In this document: in pieces, positions 17,229 to 25,855 of the stretch
Layout of the letters: each line of letters opens with the position of its first letter
Position numbering within the stretch: position 1 is the first letter of the stretch
NCBI RefSeq assembly: GCF_040529335.1
Contig: NZ_CP159534.1
Span: forward strand, 7,564,001-7,628,000
Direction: 5' to 3'
Origin: Streptomyces sp. HUAS MG91
Lineage (GTDB): Bacteria; Actinomycetota; Actinomycetes; Streptomycetales; Streptomycetaceae
Length of the DNA stretch: 64,000 nucleotides
Made by a program: the position numbers and the translations under genes
The notes under the pieces: model-generated
The model's database searches: none
Told to the model about the DNA's origin: nothing
What the model saw: the letters and a program-made list of their open reading frames with translations, nothing else

Positions 17229-17306
17229 ATGTCCTCGAAGCGCCGACGCAAAAAGAAGGCCCGCCGCAAGCACGCGGCGAACCATGGAAGTCGTCCCCAG
17301 TCCTGA
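17229..17306 (+). CDS. Ribosomal protein bL37 (very small 50S protein)
   Basis: A 25-codon gene starts at ATG 17229 directly behind GGAGGAGGTCCTC. The product begins MSSKRRRKKKARRK and ends ANHGSRPQS: a strongly basic head plus an ANHGxRP tail, which is how I remember the tiny actinobacterial ribosomal protein bL37 first seen in mycobacterial ribosome structures, close to the peptidyl-transferase region of the 50S subunit. The extremely strong ribosome site supports a highly translated gene. It converges on a 58-residue conserved gene and is divergent from two ribosomal-oxygenase-like cupins. Confidence 0.72.
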   Translation: MSSKRRRKKKARRKHAANHGSRPQS

Positions 17307-17327
17307 GGCGGGGCGGTCGCGGGGCGG

Positions 17328-17504
17328 TCAGGCCTTCTGCACGACTCCTTCACCGGTCGCGGCCGCCCATTCCGTCACCAGCGCCTCGTACTCCGCACGG
17401 TCATCGGCGGTCAACTGCCCGCCCGTACGCGCCCAAAGGCCCCGAATCTGCTCGTTGACCACATGGGCGGGACGTGTGGAGCGCGGGGCGGGGGTGGAGG
17501 ACAT
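17328..17504 (-). CDS. Conserved-looking small protein, 58 residues
   Basis: ATG 17504 opens a 59-codon frame with near-uniform GC third positions. The product is soluble: a basic, proline-containing head (MSSTPAPRSTRPAHVVNEQI) followed by an acidic helical part (DDRAEYEALVTEWAAATGEG). It resembles small uncharacterised streptomycete proteins I have seen, without a known function. It converges on the bL37-like gene 21 bases away. The 23 bases directly upstream have no strong Shine-Dalgarno match. Confidence 0.6.
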   Translation of the reverse strand: MSSTPAPRSTRPAHVVNEQIRGLWARTGGQLTADDRAEYEALVTEWAAATGEGVVQKA

Positions 17505-17528
17505 GTGAACGAGCCTAGGGGATCGGTA

Positions 17529-17582
17529 CTACTTTTCGCTCCCGTAGGTGACGTGGGTATCGCCATGTGTGATGTTCGCCAT
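17529..17582 (-). other. Possible 17-residue micro-ORF / leader peptide
   Basis: ATG 17582 starts an 18-codon frame ending at TAG 17529, encoding MANITHGDTHVTYGSEK. An AGGG stretch lies upstream at a rather long distance. It sits in the leader of the 58-residue gene, 24 bases before its start, in an otherwise empty 133-base gap. The composition (repeated TH, G, D) is not typical of random high-GC frames, but such a short frame can arise by chance. Confidence 0.3.
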
Positions 17583-17637
17583 GGTCGTGAACCCTGTGTA
17601 AGCGCTCCCGGTCGCCGCACTCGGCCCGGTCGCCCCA

Positions 17638-18408
17638 TCAGCGCTCTTCGCCGAACGACCCGTGCCGGCCCTCCCCGCCCGTGAACCGCGCGGCCCCCTC
17701 GATCCCCTCGCGCAACACCCGCGTCCCGAGGCCGAGTTCGGCCCGCATCGCCGTCTCCTCGTCGAGCCCGTGCTGCTCCCGTACCGACGCCCGGTCGCTG
17801 CGCAGACACGCCTGCGGGAACTCCGCCAGCCGGGCGGCCAGCTCCTCCGCCGCCGCGCGGGCCCGGCCCGGCGCCACGAGACGGTTGGCCAGCCCCATCG
17901 CGTGGGCCTCCGGTGCCGTGACGGGCCGCCCGGTCAGGATCAGGTCCATGGCCCGGCTCTCGCCGATCAGACGCGGCAGCCGGACCGTGCCGCCGTCGAT
18001 CAGCGGCACGCCCCAGCGGCGGCAGAACACCCCGAACACGGCGTCCTCCTCGACGACCCGCAGATCGCACCAGAGCGCCAGCTCCAGACCGCCCGCCACC
18101 GCGTGGCCGCTCACCGCCGCGATCACCGGCTTGGACAGCCGCAGCCGCGTCGGCCCCATCGGGCCGTCGCCGTCCGCCGCCACCCGGTTGCCGCGCTCCG
18201 TGCCGACGGCCTTCAGATCGGCGCCCGCGCAGAACGTGCCGCCCTCGCCCCACAGCACAGCCACCCGTGCCGTGTCGTCCGCCTCGAACTCCCGGAAGGC
18301 GTCCGCCAGCAGGGCGGCCGTGGCGCCGTCGACCGCGTTGCGGGCCTCGGGCCGGGACAGGATCACCGTGCTGACGTGGGCGGTGTGTTCGACGCGGACG
18401 GACGGCAT
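17638..18408 (-). CDS. Enoyl-CoA hydratase/isomerase family protein
   Basis: ATG 18408 follows GGGAGCAGC and gives 256 residues, the usual length of the crotonase family. SRPEARNAVDG is the N-terminal signature, FCAGADLKAVG forms the first oxyanion-hole strand, and AAVSGHAVAGGLELALWCDL contains the family helix. The second acid residue expected in authentic hydratases falls in RWGVPLIDGGT, where aspartate D is present. Activity on an enoyl-CoA or related acyl-CoA in the cytoplasm is likely; the substrate is unknown. It ends the leftward group that includes the beta-glucosidase upstream (20-base gap), so the two may be co-transcribed. Confidence 0.9.
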   Translation of the reverse strand: MPSVRVEHTAHVSTVILSRPEARNAVDGATAALLADAFREFEADDTARVAVLWGEGGTFCAGADLKAVGTERGNRVAADGDGPMGPTRLRLSKPVIAAVSGHAVAGGLELALWCDLRVVEEDAVFGVFCRRWGVPLIDGGTVRLPRLIGESRAMDLILTGRPVTAPEAHAMGLANRLVAPGRARAAAEELAARLAEFPQACLRSDRASVREQHGLDEETAMRAELGLGTRVLREGIEGAARFTGGEGRHGSFGEER

Positions 18409-18427
18409 GGAGCTGCTCCCGGGAGAA

Positions 18428-20695
18428 CTAGGTGACGTTGAGGGTGAGTTCGGCGTCGGCCGTCGAACTCGTCCCGACGTACAGCTTGAACGTCCCCTCC
18501 TCGACAAGGAACGTGCCGTGCGGATCGTTCGTCCAGAACCCCAGGTCCGCGGCGGCGAGCCGGAACCTGACGGTCGTCGCCGCGCCCGCGCCGAGCGTGA
18601 CCCGCCGGAACCCGCGCAGCCTGCGCACGGGCTGGACGATGCTTGCGGCCACGTCCCGCACGTACAGCTGCACCACCTCGTCGCCGGTGCGGGACCCGGT
18701 GTTGCGCACGGGAACCGACACCTCCACCGTGTCCCCCTGGCGCAGCGCCCGCGCGGACACGCGCGCCCGGCTCAGCTCCGGGGCGCCGAGCGCGAAGGTC
18801 GTGTAGCTGAGGCCGTGCCCGAACGGGAACCGCGGAGTCGGCGGCAGGTCCAGGTACTTGGACGTGTACTTGTTGTCCGCGTCGTAGGGGCGTCCCGTCG
18901 ACTCGTGGTTGTAGTGGACCGGGAGCTGGCCGACCGTCCGCGGGAACGACACCGGCAGCTTCCCGCCCGGGTTGACCGTCCCGAACAGCACGTCCGCGAC
19001 GGCGTGCCCCGCCTCGACGCCGGGATGCCAGGCCTCGACCACGGCGGGCGCCTTGTCCAGCCACGAACCGACCGTCAGCGGACGGCCGTTGACCAGGACG
19101 ACCACGAACGGCCGGCCCGTCTCCGCGATCGCCGCGATCAGCCCCTCCTGCGCGCCCGGCAGCGCGAGGTCGCTCCGCGCCGCCGCCTCCCCGCTCAAGC
19201 CCGCCGGCTCGCCCACGACCACGACCGTCAGCTCCGCCGCCCGCGCCGCCGCGACCGCCGCCCCGATCCCCGCCGTGTCCCCGCCCTCCGGCGCGACACC
19301 CCGGGCGTACGTCACCTTCGTGTCCGGCGCGGCCCTCCTGACGGCGTCCAGGATCCTCACCGCCGGGAACCGCTCGGCCGCCGCGGGCACCACCCACGTA
19401 CCCAGCAGATCCGCCGAGTCGGCGAACGGGCCCACCAGGGCGAGGGATCCGAGGGTCCGGCTCAGCGGCAGGATCCCGCCGTCGTTCTTCAGCAGCACCA
19501 TCGAGCGGGCCGCCGCCGCGCGGGCCGCTTCCCGCGCCTTCGCCGACGGCCCGGTGAGTGCCGCGTCCTCGTCCACGTACGGATCGTCGAAGAGCCCGAG
19601 TGCGTACTTCAGTCGCAGGACCCGCGTCACCGCGTCGTCGACCCGGCGCCGCGAGATCCTCCCCTCGCGCAGCAGCCGTCCGCCGTGGGTGCGGAGGTTC
19701 GTGCTCGTCATCTCCATGTCGACACCCGCGTTCAGGGCGAGCCGCGCCGCGTCCGCGCCGTCCTCGGCGAAGCCGTGCGCGATCAGCTCCTGGACGCCGG
19801 TCCAGTCGCTCACCACCATCCCCTCGAAACCCCACTCCTTCCTGAGGATGTCGGTGAGGGTGTGCGCGTTGCCGTGCCCCGGGACACCGCTGACGGTGTT
19901 GAACGACGCCATCACCGTGGCCGCGCCCGCCTCCAGCGCCGCCTCGAACGGCGGGAGGTACAGATTCCGCAGCCGGGACTCCGACACGTCGACCGTGTTG
20001 TAGTCGCGGCCGCCCTCGGCGCCGCCGTACGCGACGAAGTGCTTGGCGCAGGCCGCGACGGCCGTCTTCGCCGAGAGGTCCGAGCCCTGATAGCCCGTCA
20101 CCTTCGCCGCCGCGTACCGCGCGGTCAGGAAGGGGTCCTCGCCGTTCCCTTCGGCGACGCGGCCCCAGCGCGGCTCGCGCGTGACGTCCATCATCGGCGA
20201 GAACGTCCAGTGCACGCCGTGGGACCGGGCCTCGCGCGCCGACACCTCGGCGTCCGCGCGCGCCACCTCCGGGTCGAAGGCGGCGGCCTGCGCGAGCGGG
20301 ATCGGGAAGGTCGTCCAGAAGCCGTGGATCACGTCCAGACCGAACAGCAGCGGGATGCCGAGCCGCGACTCCTCGACGGCGAGCCGCTGCAGCGCGTTGG
20401 TCGTCCGCGCGCCGAAGACGCTGAGCACCGAACCGAGCCGGCCCGACCGCGCCGCGTCCTCGACCTCCTTCGTCGAACCCGATCCGGGATTCAGGTCGTA
20501 GACCCACGGGAGCTGCTGCAACTGCCCCAGCTTCTCCTGCGGCGTCATCCGCGCGAGCAGCGCCCGCACCTCGTCCTCGTACGGGCCCGCGCGCCGGACG
20601 TCGAGCTCCCGAGCCGCCGGCGCGACCGAGGGCAGGCCCGTCGCGGCCGTGGCGCCGACCGCGGACAGCAACGTACGTCTTCCCAACTCCGGCAC
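18428..20695 (-). CDS. Exported glycoside hydrolase family 3 beta-glucosidase
   Basis: The start is placed at GTG 20695, seven bases after AGGAG, giving 755 residues; GTG 20716 is an alternative, but its leader would overlap the SoxR-type promoter. GRRTLLSAVGATAATG near the N-terminus is a twin-arginine export signal. The GH3 N-domain shows GLDVIHGFWTTFPIPLAQAA and the nucleophile aspartate in VVSDWTGVQE. The C-domain contains FPFGHGLSYTTFALG, followed by a fibronectin-III-like end. Length and order match BglX-type enzymes that release glucose from beta-glucosides outside the membrane. Confidence 0.92.
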   Translation of the reverse strand: MPELGRRTLLSAVGATAATGLPSVAPAARELDVRRAGPYEDEVRALLARMTPQEKLGQLQQLPWVYDLNPGSGSTKEVEDAARSGRLGSVLSVFGARTTNALQRLAVEESRLGIPLLFGLDVIHGFWTTFPIPLAQAAAFDPEVARADAEVSAREARSHGVHWTFSPMMDVTREPRWGRVAEGNGEDPFLTARYAAAKVTGYQGSDLSAKTAVAACAKHFVAYGGAEGGRDYNTVDVSESRLRNLYLPPFEAALEAGAATVMASFNTVSGVPGHGNAHTLTDILRKEWGFEGMVVSDWTGVQELIAHGFAEDGADAARLALNAGVDMEMTSTNLRTHGGRLLREGRISRRRVDDAVTRVLRLKYALGLFDDPYVDEDAALTGPSAKAREAARAAAARSMVLLKNDGGILPLSRTLGSLALVGPFADSADLLGTWVVPAAAERFPAVRILDAVRRAAPDTKVTYARGVAPEGGDTAGIGAAVAAARAAELTVVVVGEPAGLSGEAAARSDLALPGAQEGLIAAIAETGRPFVVVLVNGRPLTVGSWLDKAPAVVEAWHPGVEAGHAVADVLFGTVNPGGKLPVSFPRTVGQLPVHYNHESTGRPYDADNKYTSKYLDLPPTPRFPFGHGLSYTTFALGAPELSRARVSARALRQGDTVEVSVPVRNTGSRTGDEVVQLYVRDVAASIVQPVRRLRGFRRVTLGAGAATTVRFRLAAADLGFWTNDPHGTFLVEEGTFKLYVGTSSTADAELTLNVT

Positions 20696-20719
20696 GTCCT
20701 GGCTCCTCGCATCCACGTG

Positions 20720-20750
20720 TTGACCTCAATATTGGTTGAGGTCCTACTGT
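20720..20750 (+). promoter_or_regulatory. SoxR-type operator inside a 19-bp-spaced promoter
   Basis: GACCTCAA (20722-20729) and TTGAGGTC (20736-20743) form a perfect palindrome with a 6-bp centre. Its inner part is CCTCAA-N6-TTGAGG, the arms and spacing of the SoxR box. It lies between -35 TTGACC (20720-20725) and -10 TACTGT (20745-20750), which are 19 bp apart, the over-long spacing that MerR/SoxR activators correct by DNA distortion. The -10 ends seven bases before ATG 20758, so the transcript is probably leaderless. Confidence 0.82.
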
Positions 20751-20757
20751 CGTCGGC

Positions 20758-22656
20758 ATGAGCATGGAGACCACAGCCTGGACGCAGTTGCACAGCGTCA
20801 TGAACGCCCAGAACGGCGGCTCCCACAACCGCCCCTTCGCCCGCGCGACCCTGCGCCGCATCGGCGCGTTCGCGCGACCGCACCGGCGGCGCATCGTCCA
20901 GTTCGTCCTGTTGAGCGTCCTCACCGCACTGCTGGCCGTCGCGACCCCGGTGCTCGCGGGCGACGTCGTCAACGCCATCGTCGGCGGTAACGACCGGACA
21001 CGCGTGGTGCGACTCGCCGTCCTCATCGCGGTGATCGCCCTCGCCGAGGCCGGCATCGGGCTGCTCGCCCGCTGGCTCTCCGCCAACCTCGGCGAGGGCC
21101 TGATCCTCGATCTCCGTACGGCCGTCTTCGACCATGTGCAGAAGATGCCCGTCGCGTTCTTCACCCGGACCCGCACCGGCGCGCTCGTCAGCCGCCTCAA
21201 CAACGATGTGATCGGCGCACAGCGCGCGTTCAGCAACACTCTTTCGGGTGTCGTCGGCAACGTCGTGACCCTGGTCCTCACCCTGGCCGTCATGCTCACC
21301 CTGTCCTGGCAGATCACCCTGCTCGCACTGGTCCTGCTGCCGGTCTTCGTGATCCCGGCCCGCCGCACGGGCTCCCGGATGGCCCGGATGCAGCGCGAGG
21401 CCGCCGCGCACAACGCGGCCATGGGCACCCGGATGACCGAGCGGTTCTCCGCGCCGGGCGCCACGCTCGTGAAGCTCTTCGGGCGCCCCGAGGAGGAGTC
21501 GCGGGAGTTCGCGGCGCGGGCCCGGCGGGTACGCGACATCGGGGTGCGCACGGCCATGGCGCAGTCCGCGTTCATCACCGCGCTGACCCTCGTCTCCGCC
21601 CTCGCGCTCGCCCTCGTCTACGGTCTCGGCGGCTACTTCGCGCTCGACGGCAGCCTGAAGGCGGGCACCGTCGTCTCCCTCGCGCTGCTCCTCACCCGGC
21701 TGTACGCGCCGCTGACGTCCCTGGCGGGCGCCCGCGTCGAGGTCATGAGCGCCCTGGTCAGCTTCGAGCGGGTCTTCGAGGTGCTCGACCTGAAGCCGCT
21801 CATCGAGGAGAAAGCGGACGCCCGCGAGGTCCCCGAGGGGCCGGTGGCCGTGGAGTTCGACGAGGTCCGCTTCGGCTACCCGTCCGCCGACAAGGTCTCC
21901 CTGGCCTCCCTCGAGGAGGTCGCCTCGCTCGACAACCGCGGCGGCGCCGAGGTCCTGCACGGCGTCTCCTTCCGCGCCGAACCCGGCCGGACCATCGCCC
22001 TCGTCGGCTCCTCGGGCGCCGGCAAGTCGACCGTCGCGCAACTGCTGCCCCGCCTCTACGACACCGACGCGGGCGCCGTACGGATCGGCGGCGTCGACGT
22101 ACGCGACCTGAGCGCCACATCGATCCGCGCCACCCTCGGCATGGTCACCCAGGACGGCCACCTCTTCCACGACAGCGTCCGCGCCAACCTGCTGCTCGCC
22201 CGGCCGGAGGCGACCGAGGACGAACTGTGGGACGTGCTGCGCCGGGCCCGCCTGGAGACCCTGGTGCGCGACCTGCCCGACGGGCTCGACACGGTGGTCG
22301 GCGAGCGCGGCTACCGGCTGTCCGGCGGCGAACGCCAGCGCATGACCATCGCCCGGCTGCTCCTCGCCCGCCAGCGCGTCGTCATCCTCGACGAGGCCAC
22401 CGCCCACCTCGACAACACCTCCGAGGCCGCGGTGCAGGAGGCCCTGGCGGAGGCCCTCGACGGACGCACCGCCATCGTCATCGCCCACCGGCTCTCCACG
22501 ATCCGCTCCGCCGACCAGATCCTGGTCGTGGAGAACGGCCGGATCGTGGAGCGCGGCACGCACGACGAACTCGTCGCCGTCGAGGGACGGTACGCGCAGC
22601 TGTACCGGACGCAGTTCGCGCACGGGGAGCCGGAGACGGTGGCGGAAGTGGTCTGA
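20758..22656 (+). CDS. ABC-type exporter, fused membrane and ATPase domains, SoxR-regulated
   Basis: The 632-residue half-transporter begins at ATG 20758. Residues about 45-345 contain six hydrophobic helices of the ABC exporter type. The nucleotide-binding domain follows, with Walker A GSSGAGKST, a Q-loop glutamine in VTQDG, signature LSGGERQRM, Walker B VVILDEAT and the switch histidine in IAHRLST. It would work as a homodimer in the plasma membrane, exporting a hydrophobic or redox-active compound. An ABC transporter is among the known SoxR targets of S. coelicolor (SCO7008 by memory); this may be its counterpart. A strong hairpin follows the stop. Confidence 0.93.
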   Translation: MSMETTAWTQLHSVMNAQNGGSHNRPFARATLRRIGAFARPHRRRIVQFVLLSVLTALLAVATPVLAGDVVNAIVGGNDRTRVVRLAVLIAVIALAEAGIGLLARWLSANLGEGLILDLRTAVFDHVQKMPVAFFTRTRTGALVSRLNNDVIGAQRAFSNTLSGVVGNVVTLVLTLAVMLTLSWQITLLALVLLPVFVIPARRTGSRMARMQREAAAHNAAMGTRMTERFSAPGATLVKLFGRPEEESREFAARARRVRDIGVRTAMAQSAFITALTLVSALALALVYGLGGYFALDGSLKAGTVVSLALLLTRLYAPLTSLAGARVEVMSALVSFERVFEVLDLKPLIEEKADAREVPEGPVAVEFDEVRFGYPSADKVSLASLEEVASLDNRGGAEVLHGVSFRAEPGRTIALVGSSGAGKSTVAQLLPRLYDTDAGAVRIGGVDVRDLSATSIRATLGMVTQDGHLFHDSVRANLLLARPEATEDELWDVLRRARLETLVRDLPDGLDTVVGERGYRLSGGERQRMTIARLLLARQRVVILDEATAHLDNTSEAAVQEALAEALDGRTAIVIAHRLSTIRSADQILVVENGRIVERGTHDELVAVEGRYAQLYRTQFAHGEPETVAEVV

Positions 22657-22673
22657 GAGCCACCCGGCCACGG

Positions 22674-22711
22674 CCGCCGCGACCGGGCCCGGCCGGGCCC
22701 GGTCGCGGCGG
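22674..22711 (+). terminator. Strong hairpin after the ABC exporter gene
   Basis: CCGCCGCGACCGGGCC (22674-22689) pairs perfectly with 22696-22711 across a 6-base loop CGGCCG, giving a 16-bp GC stem that starts 18 bases after the stop codon. No U-run follows, which is normal for streptomycete terminators. It separates the SoxR-controlled exporter from the regulator gene at 22747. Confidence 0.75.
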
Positions 22712-22746
22712 GACGCCGTCGCGCGCGCCGCGGTTACCCTGGCCGC

Positions 22747-25506
22747 ATGCTGCTGGGGCGGACAGCGGAGTGCGCACGGCTCGACGACCTGGTCGACGCG
22801 GCACGCGGCGGGCGCAGCGCGGCCCTCGTCGTGCGGGGCGAGGCGGGGATCGGCAAGTCCAGCCTCCTCGCCTACGCGGCGTCGGTCGCCGGAGACCTGA
22901 CGCAGCTGCGCACCCACGGCATCGAGGCCGAGACCGCACTGCCGTACGTGGGACTCGCCGATCTCTTCCGGCCGGTCACCGACCTCCTCGACCGGATCCC
23001 GGAACGGCAGGCCGCCGCCCTCACCGGCGCCCTCGCGCTCGGCCCGGCCGTCGACCAGGACCGGTTCGCCGTCGCCGCGGGCACCCTGAGCCTGCTCGGC
23101 GCGGTCAGCGAGACGGGCCCCGTCCTGATGGTCGTCGACGACGCGCACTGGCTCGACCCGTACTCCCTCGACGCCCTCGCCTTCGCCACCCGCAGGCTCA
23201 AGCGGGAAGGCGTCGCCGCCCTGTACGCCACCCGCGACGGCGACGGGACCGCCTCCCGGCTCGCACCCGTGGAGACCCTGACTTTGGGCGGCCTCGACGC
23301 CGACTCCGCGCGCCGCCTCGTCGCCGGCGAACCGCTCTCCGCGCACGACGTCGACCGGCTGCTCGCCGAGGCCCGCGGCAACCCCCTCGCCCTCGTCGAA
23401 CTCCCCGCGCTGCTGGCCCGCGGCGGCCACCGGCCCGACACCGGCGCCCCGCTGCCCATCGGCGACATGCTCACCCGCACCTTCCACAGCGCCGTCGCCC
23501 GGCTCCCCGCGCGCACCCAGGACGCCGTGCTGCTGCTCGCCGTCCTCGGGCCGCGCCCCCTCGCTGGCACCGAACGCGTCCTGCGCGCCCACGAGTTGAC
23601 CTACGCGGCGCTCGAACCCGCCGAGCGGGCCGGGCTGCTGACCGTGGAGGAGGGCGCGTACGTCTTCCGGCATCCGCTGGTGCGCTCCAGCGTCTATCAC
23701 GGGGCGAGCGCCGTGCGCCGCTGGCAGGCCCATCGCACCGTCGCCCACGCCCTGCGGGACGCCACGGCCCCCACCGCCGTCGAACGCTACGCCTGGCACC
23801 TGGCCGAGTCCGGTGCCGACCCCGACGAAGAGGTGGCCGCCGCGCTGGAGCGCGCCGCCTCCGGCGGGCCCGGCAGTCTCACCCTGCCGCTCGCCGCCCG
23901 GCTGTACGCCCACGCCGCCCGCTTCACCCCCGAGGACGAGCACCGGGCGCGCCGGCTGCTCGCCGCCGCCCGCGCCGCCCAGGCCGCCGGTTCCCTCGAC
24001 GAGGCCGCCGACCTGCTCGACCGCGCCCTCGCCCACGCCGCCCACGAACGCACCCGCCTCGACATCCGCCAGGTGCGCTGCTACGTCGACATCCAGCGCG
24101 GCCGCACGGCACTCGCCCGCGACCAGTTGCGCGCCGCCGTCGAGGACGCCCGGCACGTCGATCCCGCGCTCGCCGCCGTCATGCTCGGCGGCGTCACCTT
24201 CACCGAACTCGCCATCGGCGACCTCACCGCGGCGCGCGCCGCCTCCGCCGAGTCGATGCGGCTCGCCGACGCGTTCGGCGACCCTTCCACCGCGCTGCCC
24301 GTACGTCTCCTGCACGCGCTCGTCGAACTCCTCGGCGGCGACGCGGAGAAGGGCCGCTCGCTCCTGCACGACCTGGAGAAGCCGCTCGCCGCACCGGACC
24401 CGGCGTTCCCGTACCCGGTCTCCGGCGTCGGCGGCCTGTGCCATCTCGCCGCCGAGGAGCTGGACGCGGGGAACGCCCTGCTCGACCGCGCCGTGCACGC
24501 CGCGCGCGCCTCCAGCACCGTGGGCCTCCTCGCCCATCTCCTCGGCACGGCCGCCGTGCTGGAGTTCTGGGGCGGCCGCTGGAACGCCTCCCTCGCGCAC
24601 GCCGACGAGGCCGTCCGGCTCGGCGAGGACACCGGACGCGTCCTGGAGGTGTGCCGGGCGCTCGCCGCCCAGGCCAGGACCGAGGCGGCCCGCGGCAAGG
24701 AGGCCGACTGCCGGCGGCACGCGGCGCGGGCCGTGTCCCTCGCGGCCGTCACCGGGCTCCCCATGGACGCGGCCCGCGCCCACGGCGCGCTCGGCCTGCT
24801 CGAACTCGGTCTCGGCCGCTTCGAGGAATCGGCCCGGCACCTGGAGCAGGTCAGGGACTTCTCCGTCGTCAACGGCCGCGGCGACGGCCTCTATCTGTGC
24901 TGGGCCGCCGATCTCGCCGACGCCTATGTCCATCTCCACCGCACCGACGAGGCGTACGACGTCCTGCGCGTCCTCGACCACGAGGCGGGCCGGGGCGACC
25001 GTCCCGTCACCGCCGCCGCGGCCCGGGTGCGCGGCATGCTCGAACCGGCCCGCGCCGACCTCCACATGGACCGCGCCCTGGCCCGGCTCGACGACGTGAC
25101 GGCCCCGTTCGAGCGGGCACGCACCGAGTTCGCCCGGGGCGAGCTGCTGCGCAGGCAGGGGCGGCGCGGTGAGGCCCGGCGCCGGCTGCGGCTCGGGCTC
25201 GCCCTCTTCGAACGGCTCGGCGCGAGCGGCTGGGCGGACCGTGCCGCCGCCGAACTCCGCGCCGCGGGCGGCGACGGTGTCCGCGCCGGAGGCGCGGGAC
25301 ACACCCCGCTCGACGGGCTCACCCCGCAGGAACTGCGTGTCGCGCTCGCCGTCGGCCGCGGAGTCACCAACCACGAGGTCGCCGAACAGCTCTTCCTCAG
25401 CGTCAAGACGGTCGAGTTCCACCTCGGCAACATCTACCGCAAGCTCGCCGGCGTGCACCGCAGGGCCCAGCTCGTGCGCCTCATCAGCCGCTCGGCGGAC
25501 ACCTGA
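22747..25506 (+). CDS. Large ATP-binding LuxR-family (LAL) transcriptional regulator
   Basis: ATG 22747 (MLLGRTAECARLDDLV) starts a 919-residue protein. Residues 1-300 form an AAA-like ATPase with Walker A GEAGIGKSSLL (about 33-43) and Walker B LMVVDDAHWLDP. The long middle is helical and tetratricopeptide-like. The C-terminal 65 residues are a LuxR helix-turn-helix (LTPQELRVALAVGRGVTNHE, SVKTVEFHLGNIYRKL). LAL regulators usually activate catabolic or specialised-metabolite genes after binding ATP and an inducer. Its direct target is not evident; it sits between the exporter and STAS genes, followed by strong hairpins. Confidence 0.92.
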   Translation: MLLGRTAECARLDDLVDAARGGRSAALVVRGEAGIGKSSLLAYAASVAGDLTQLRTHGIEAETALPYVGLADLFRPVTDLLDRIPERQAAALTGALALGPAVDQDRFAVAAGTLSLLGAVSETGPVLMVVDDAHWLDPYSLDALAFATRRLKREGVAALYATRDGDGTASRLAPVETLTLGGLDADSARRLVAGEPLSAHDVDRLLAEARGNPLALVELPALLARGGHRPDTGAPLPIGDMLTRTFHSAVARLPARTQDAVLLLAVLGPRPLAGTERVLRAHELTYAALEPAERAGLLTVEEGAYVFRHPLVRSSVYHGASAVRRWQAHRTVAHALRDATAPTAVERYAWHLAESGADPDEEVAAALERAASGGPGSLTLPLAARLYAHAARFTPEDEHRARRLLAAARAAQAAGSLDEAADLLDRALAHAAHERTRLDIRQVRCYVDIQRGRTALARDQLRAAVEDARHVDPALAAVMLGGVTFTELAIGDLTAARAASAESMRLADAFGDPSTALPVRLLHALVELLGGDAEKGRSLLHDLEKPLAAPDPAFPYPVSGVGGLCHLAAEELDAGNALLDRAVHAARASSTVGLLAHLLGTAAVLEFWGGRWNASLAHADEAVRLGEDTGRVLEVCRALAAQARTEAARGKEADCRRHAARAVSLAAVTGLPMDAARAHGALGLLELGLGRFEESARHLEQVRDFSVVNGRGDGLYLCWAADLADAYVHLHRTDEAYDVLRVLDHEAGRGDRPVTAAAARVRGMLEPARADLHMDRALARLDDVTAPFERARTEFARGELLRRQGRRGEARRRLRLGLALFERLGASGWADRAAAELRAAGGDGVRAGGAGHTPLDGLTPQELRVALAVGRGVTNHEVAEQLFLSVKTVEFHLGNIYRKLAGVHRRAQLVRLISRSADT

Positions 25507-25541
25507 ACGGCACCGGGGAGGGGGCGGGGAGGGCCTGAGGA

Positions 25542-25605
25542 GGCCCGGCGGACCACCACGACCGCCGGGCCGGAACAGCGGGGGTGCCCGTTGCGGACAC
25601 CCCCG
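25542..25605 (+). terminator. Two successive hairpins after the LAL regulator
   Basis: GGCCCGGCGG (25542-25551) pairs with CCGCCGGGCC (25562-25571). CGGGGGTG (25579-25586) pairs with CACCCCCG (25598-25605). Both fall within 100 bases after the stop at 25506. The rest of the 349-base gap to 25855 shows no gene or clear promoter element. Confidence 0.65.
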
Positions 25606-25855
25606 TTCCCCCGTGTTCCCCCATGTACGAAAGCCCCCGTCAACTTCCGTGCCCTCCACGATGACGCGTCGGCGGCGCCCCGGCCACGGTGAAAACCCTG
25701 GGATCGCGTACCAGGCGCCTACGGCGTCCGCTGTAGTCGGCGCGCGCCGGGATGCGGGGCCGACCGGCCCCGCGGGTGAGGGCCGAGTGGCCCCTCCCGC
25801 GGGGCCGTGCGCGGCGCCACGTTGGGTTTTCGCCGAGCCCAGGGGGGTGGGCGCC

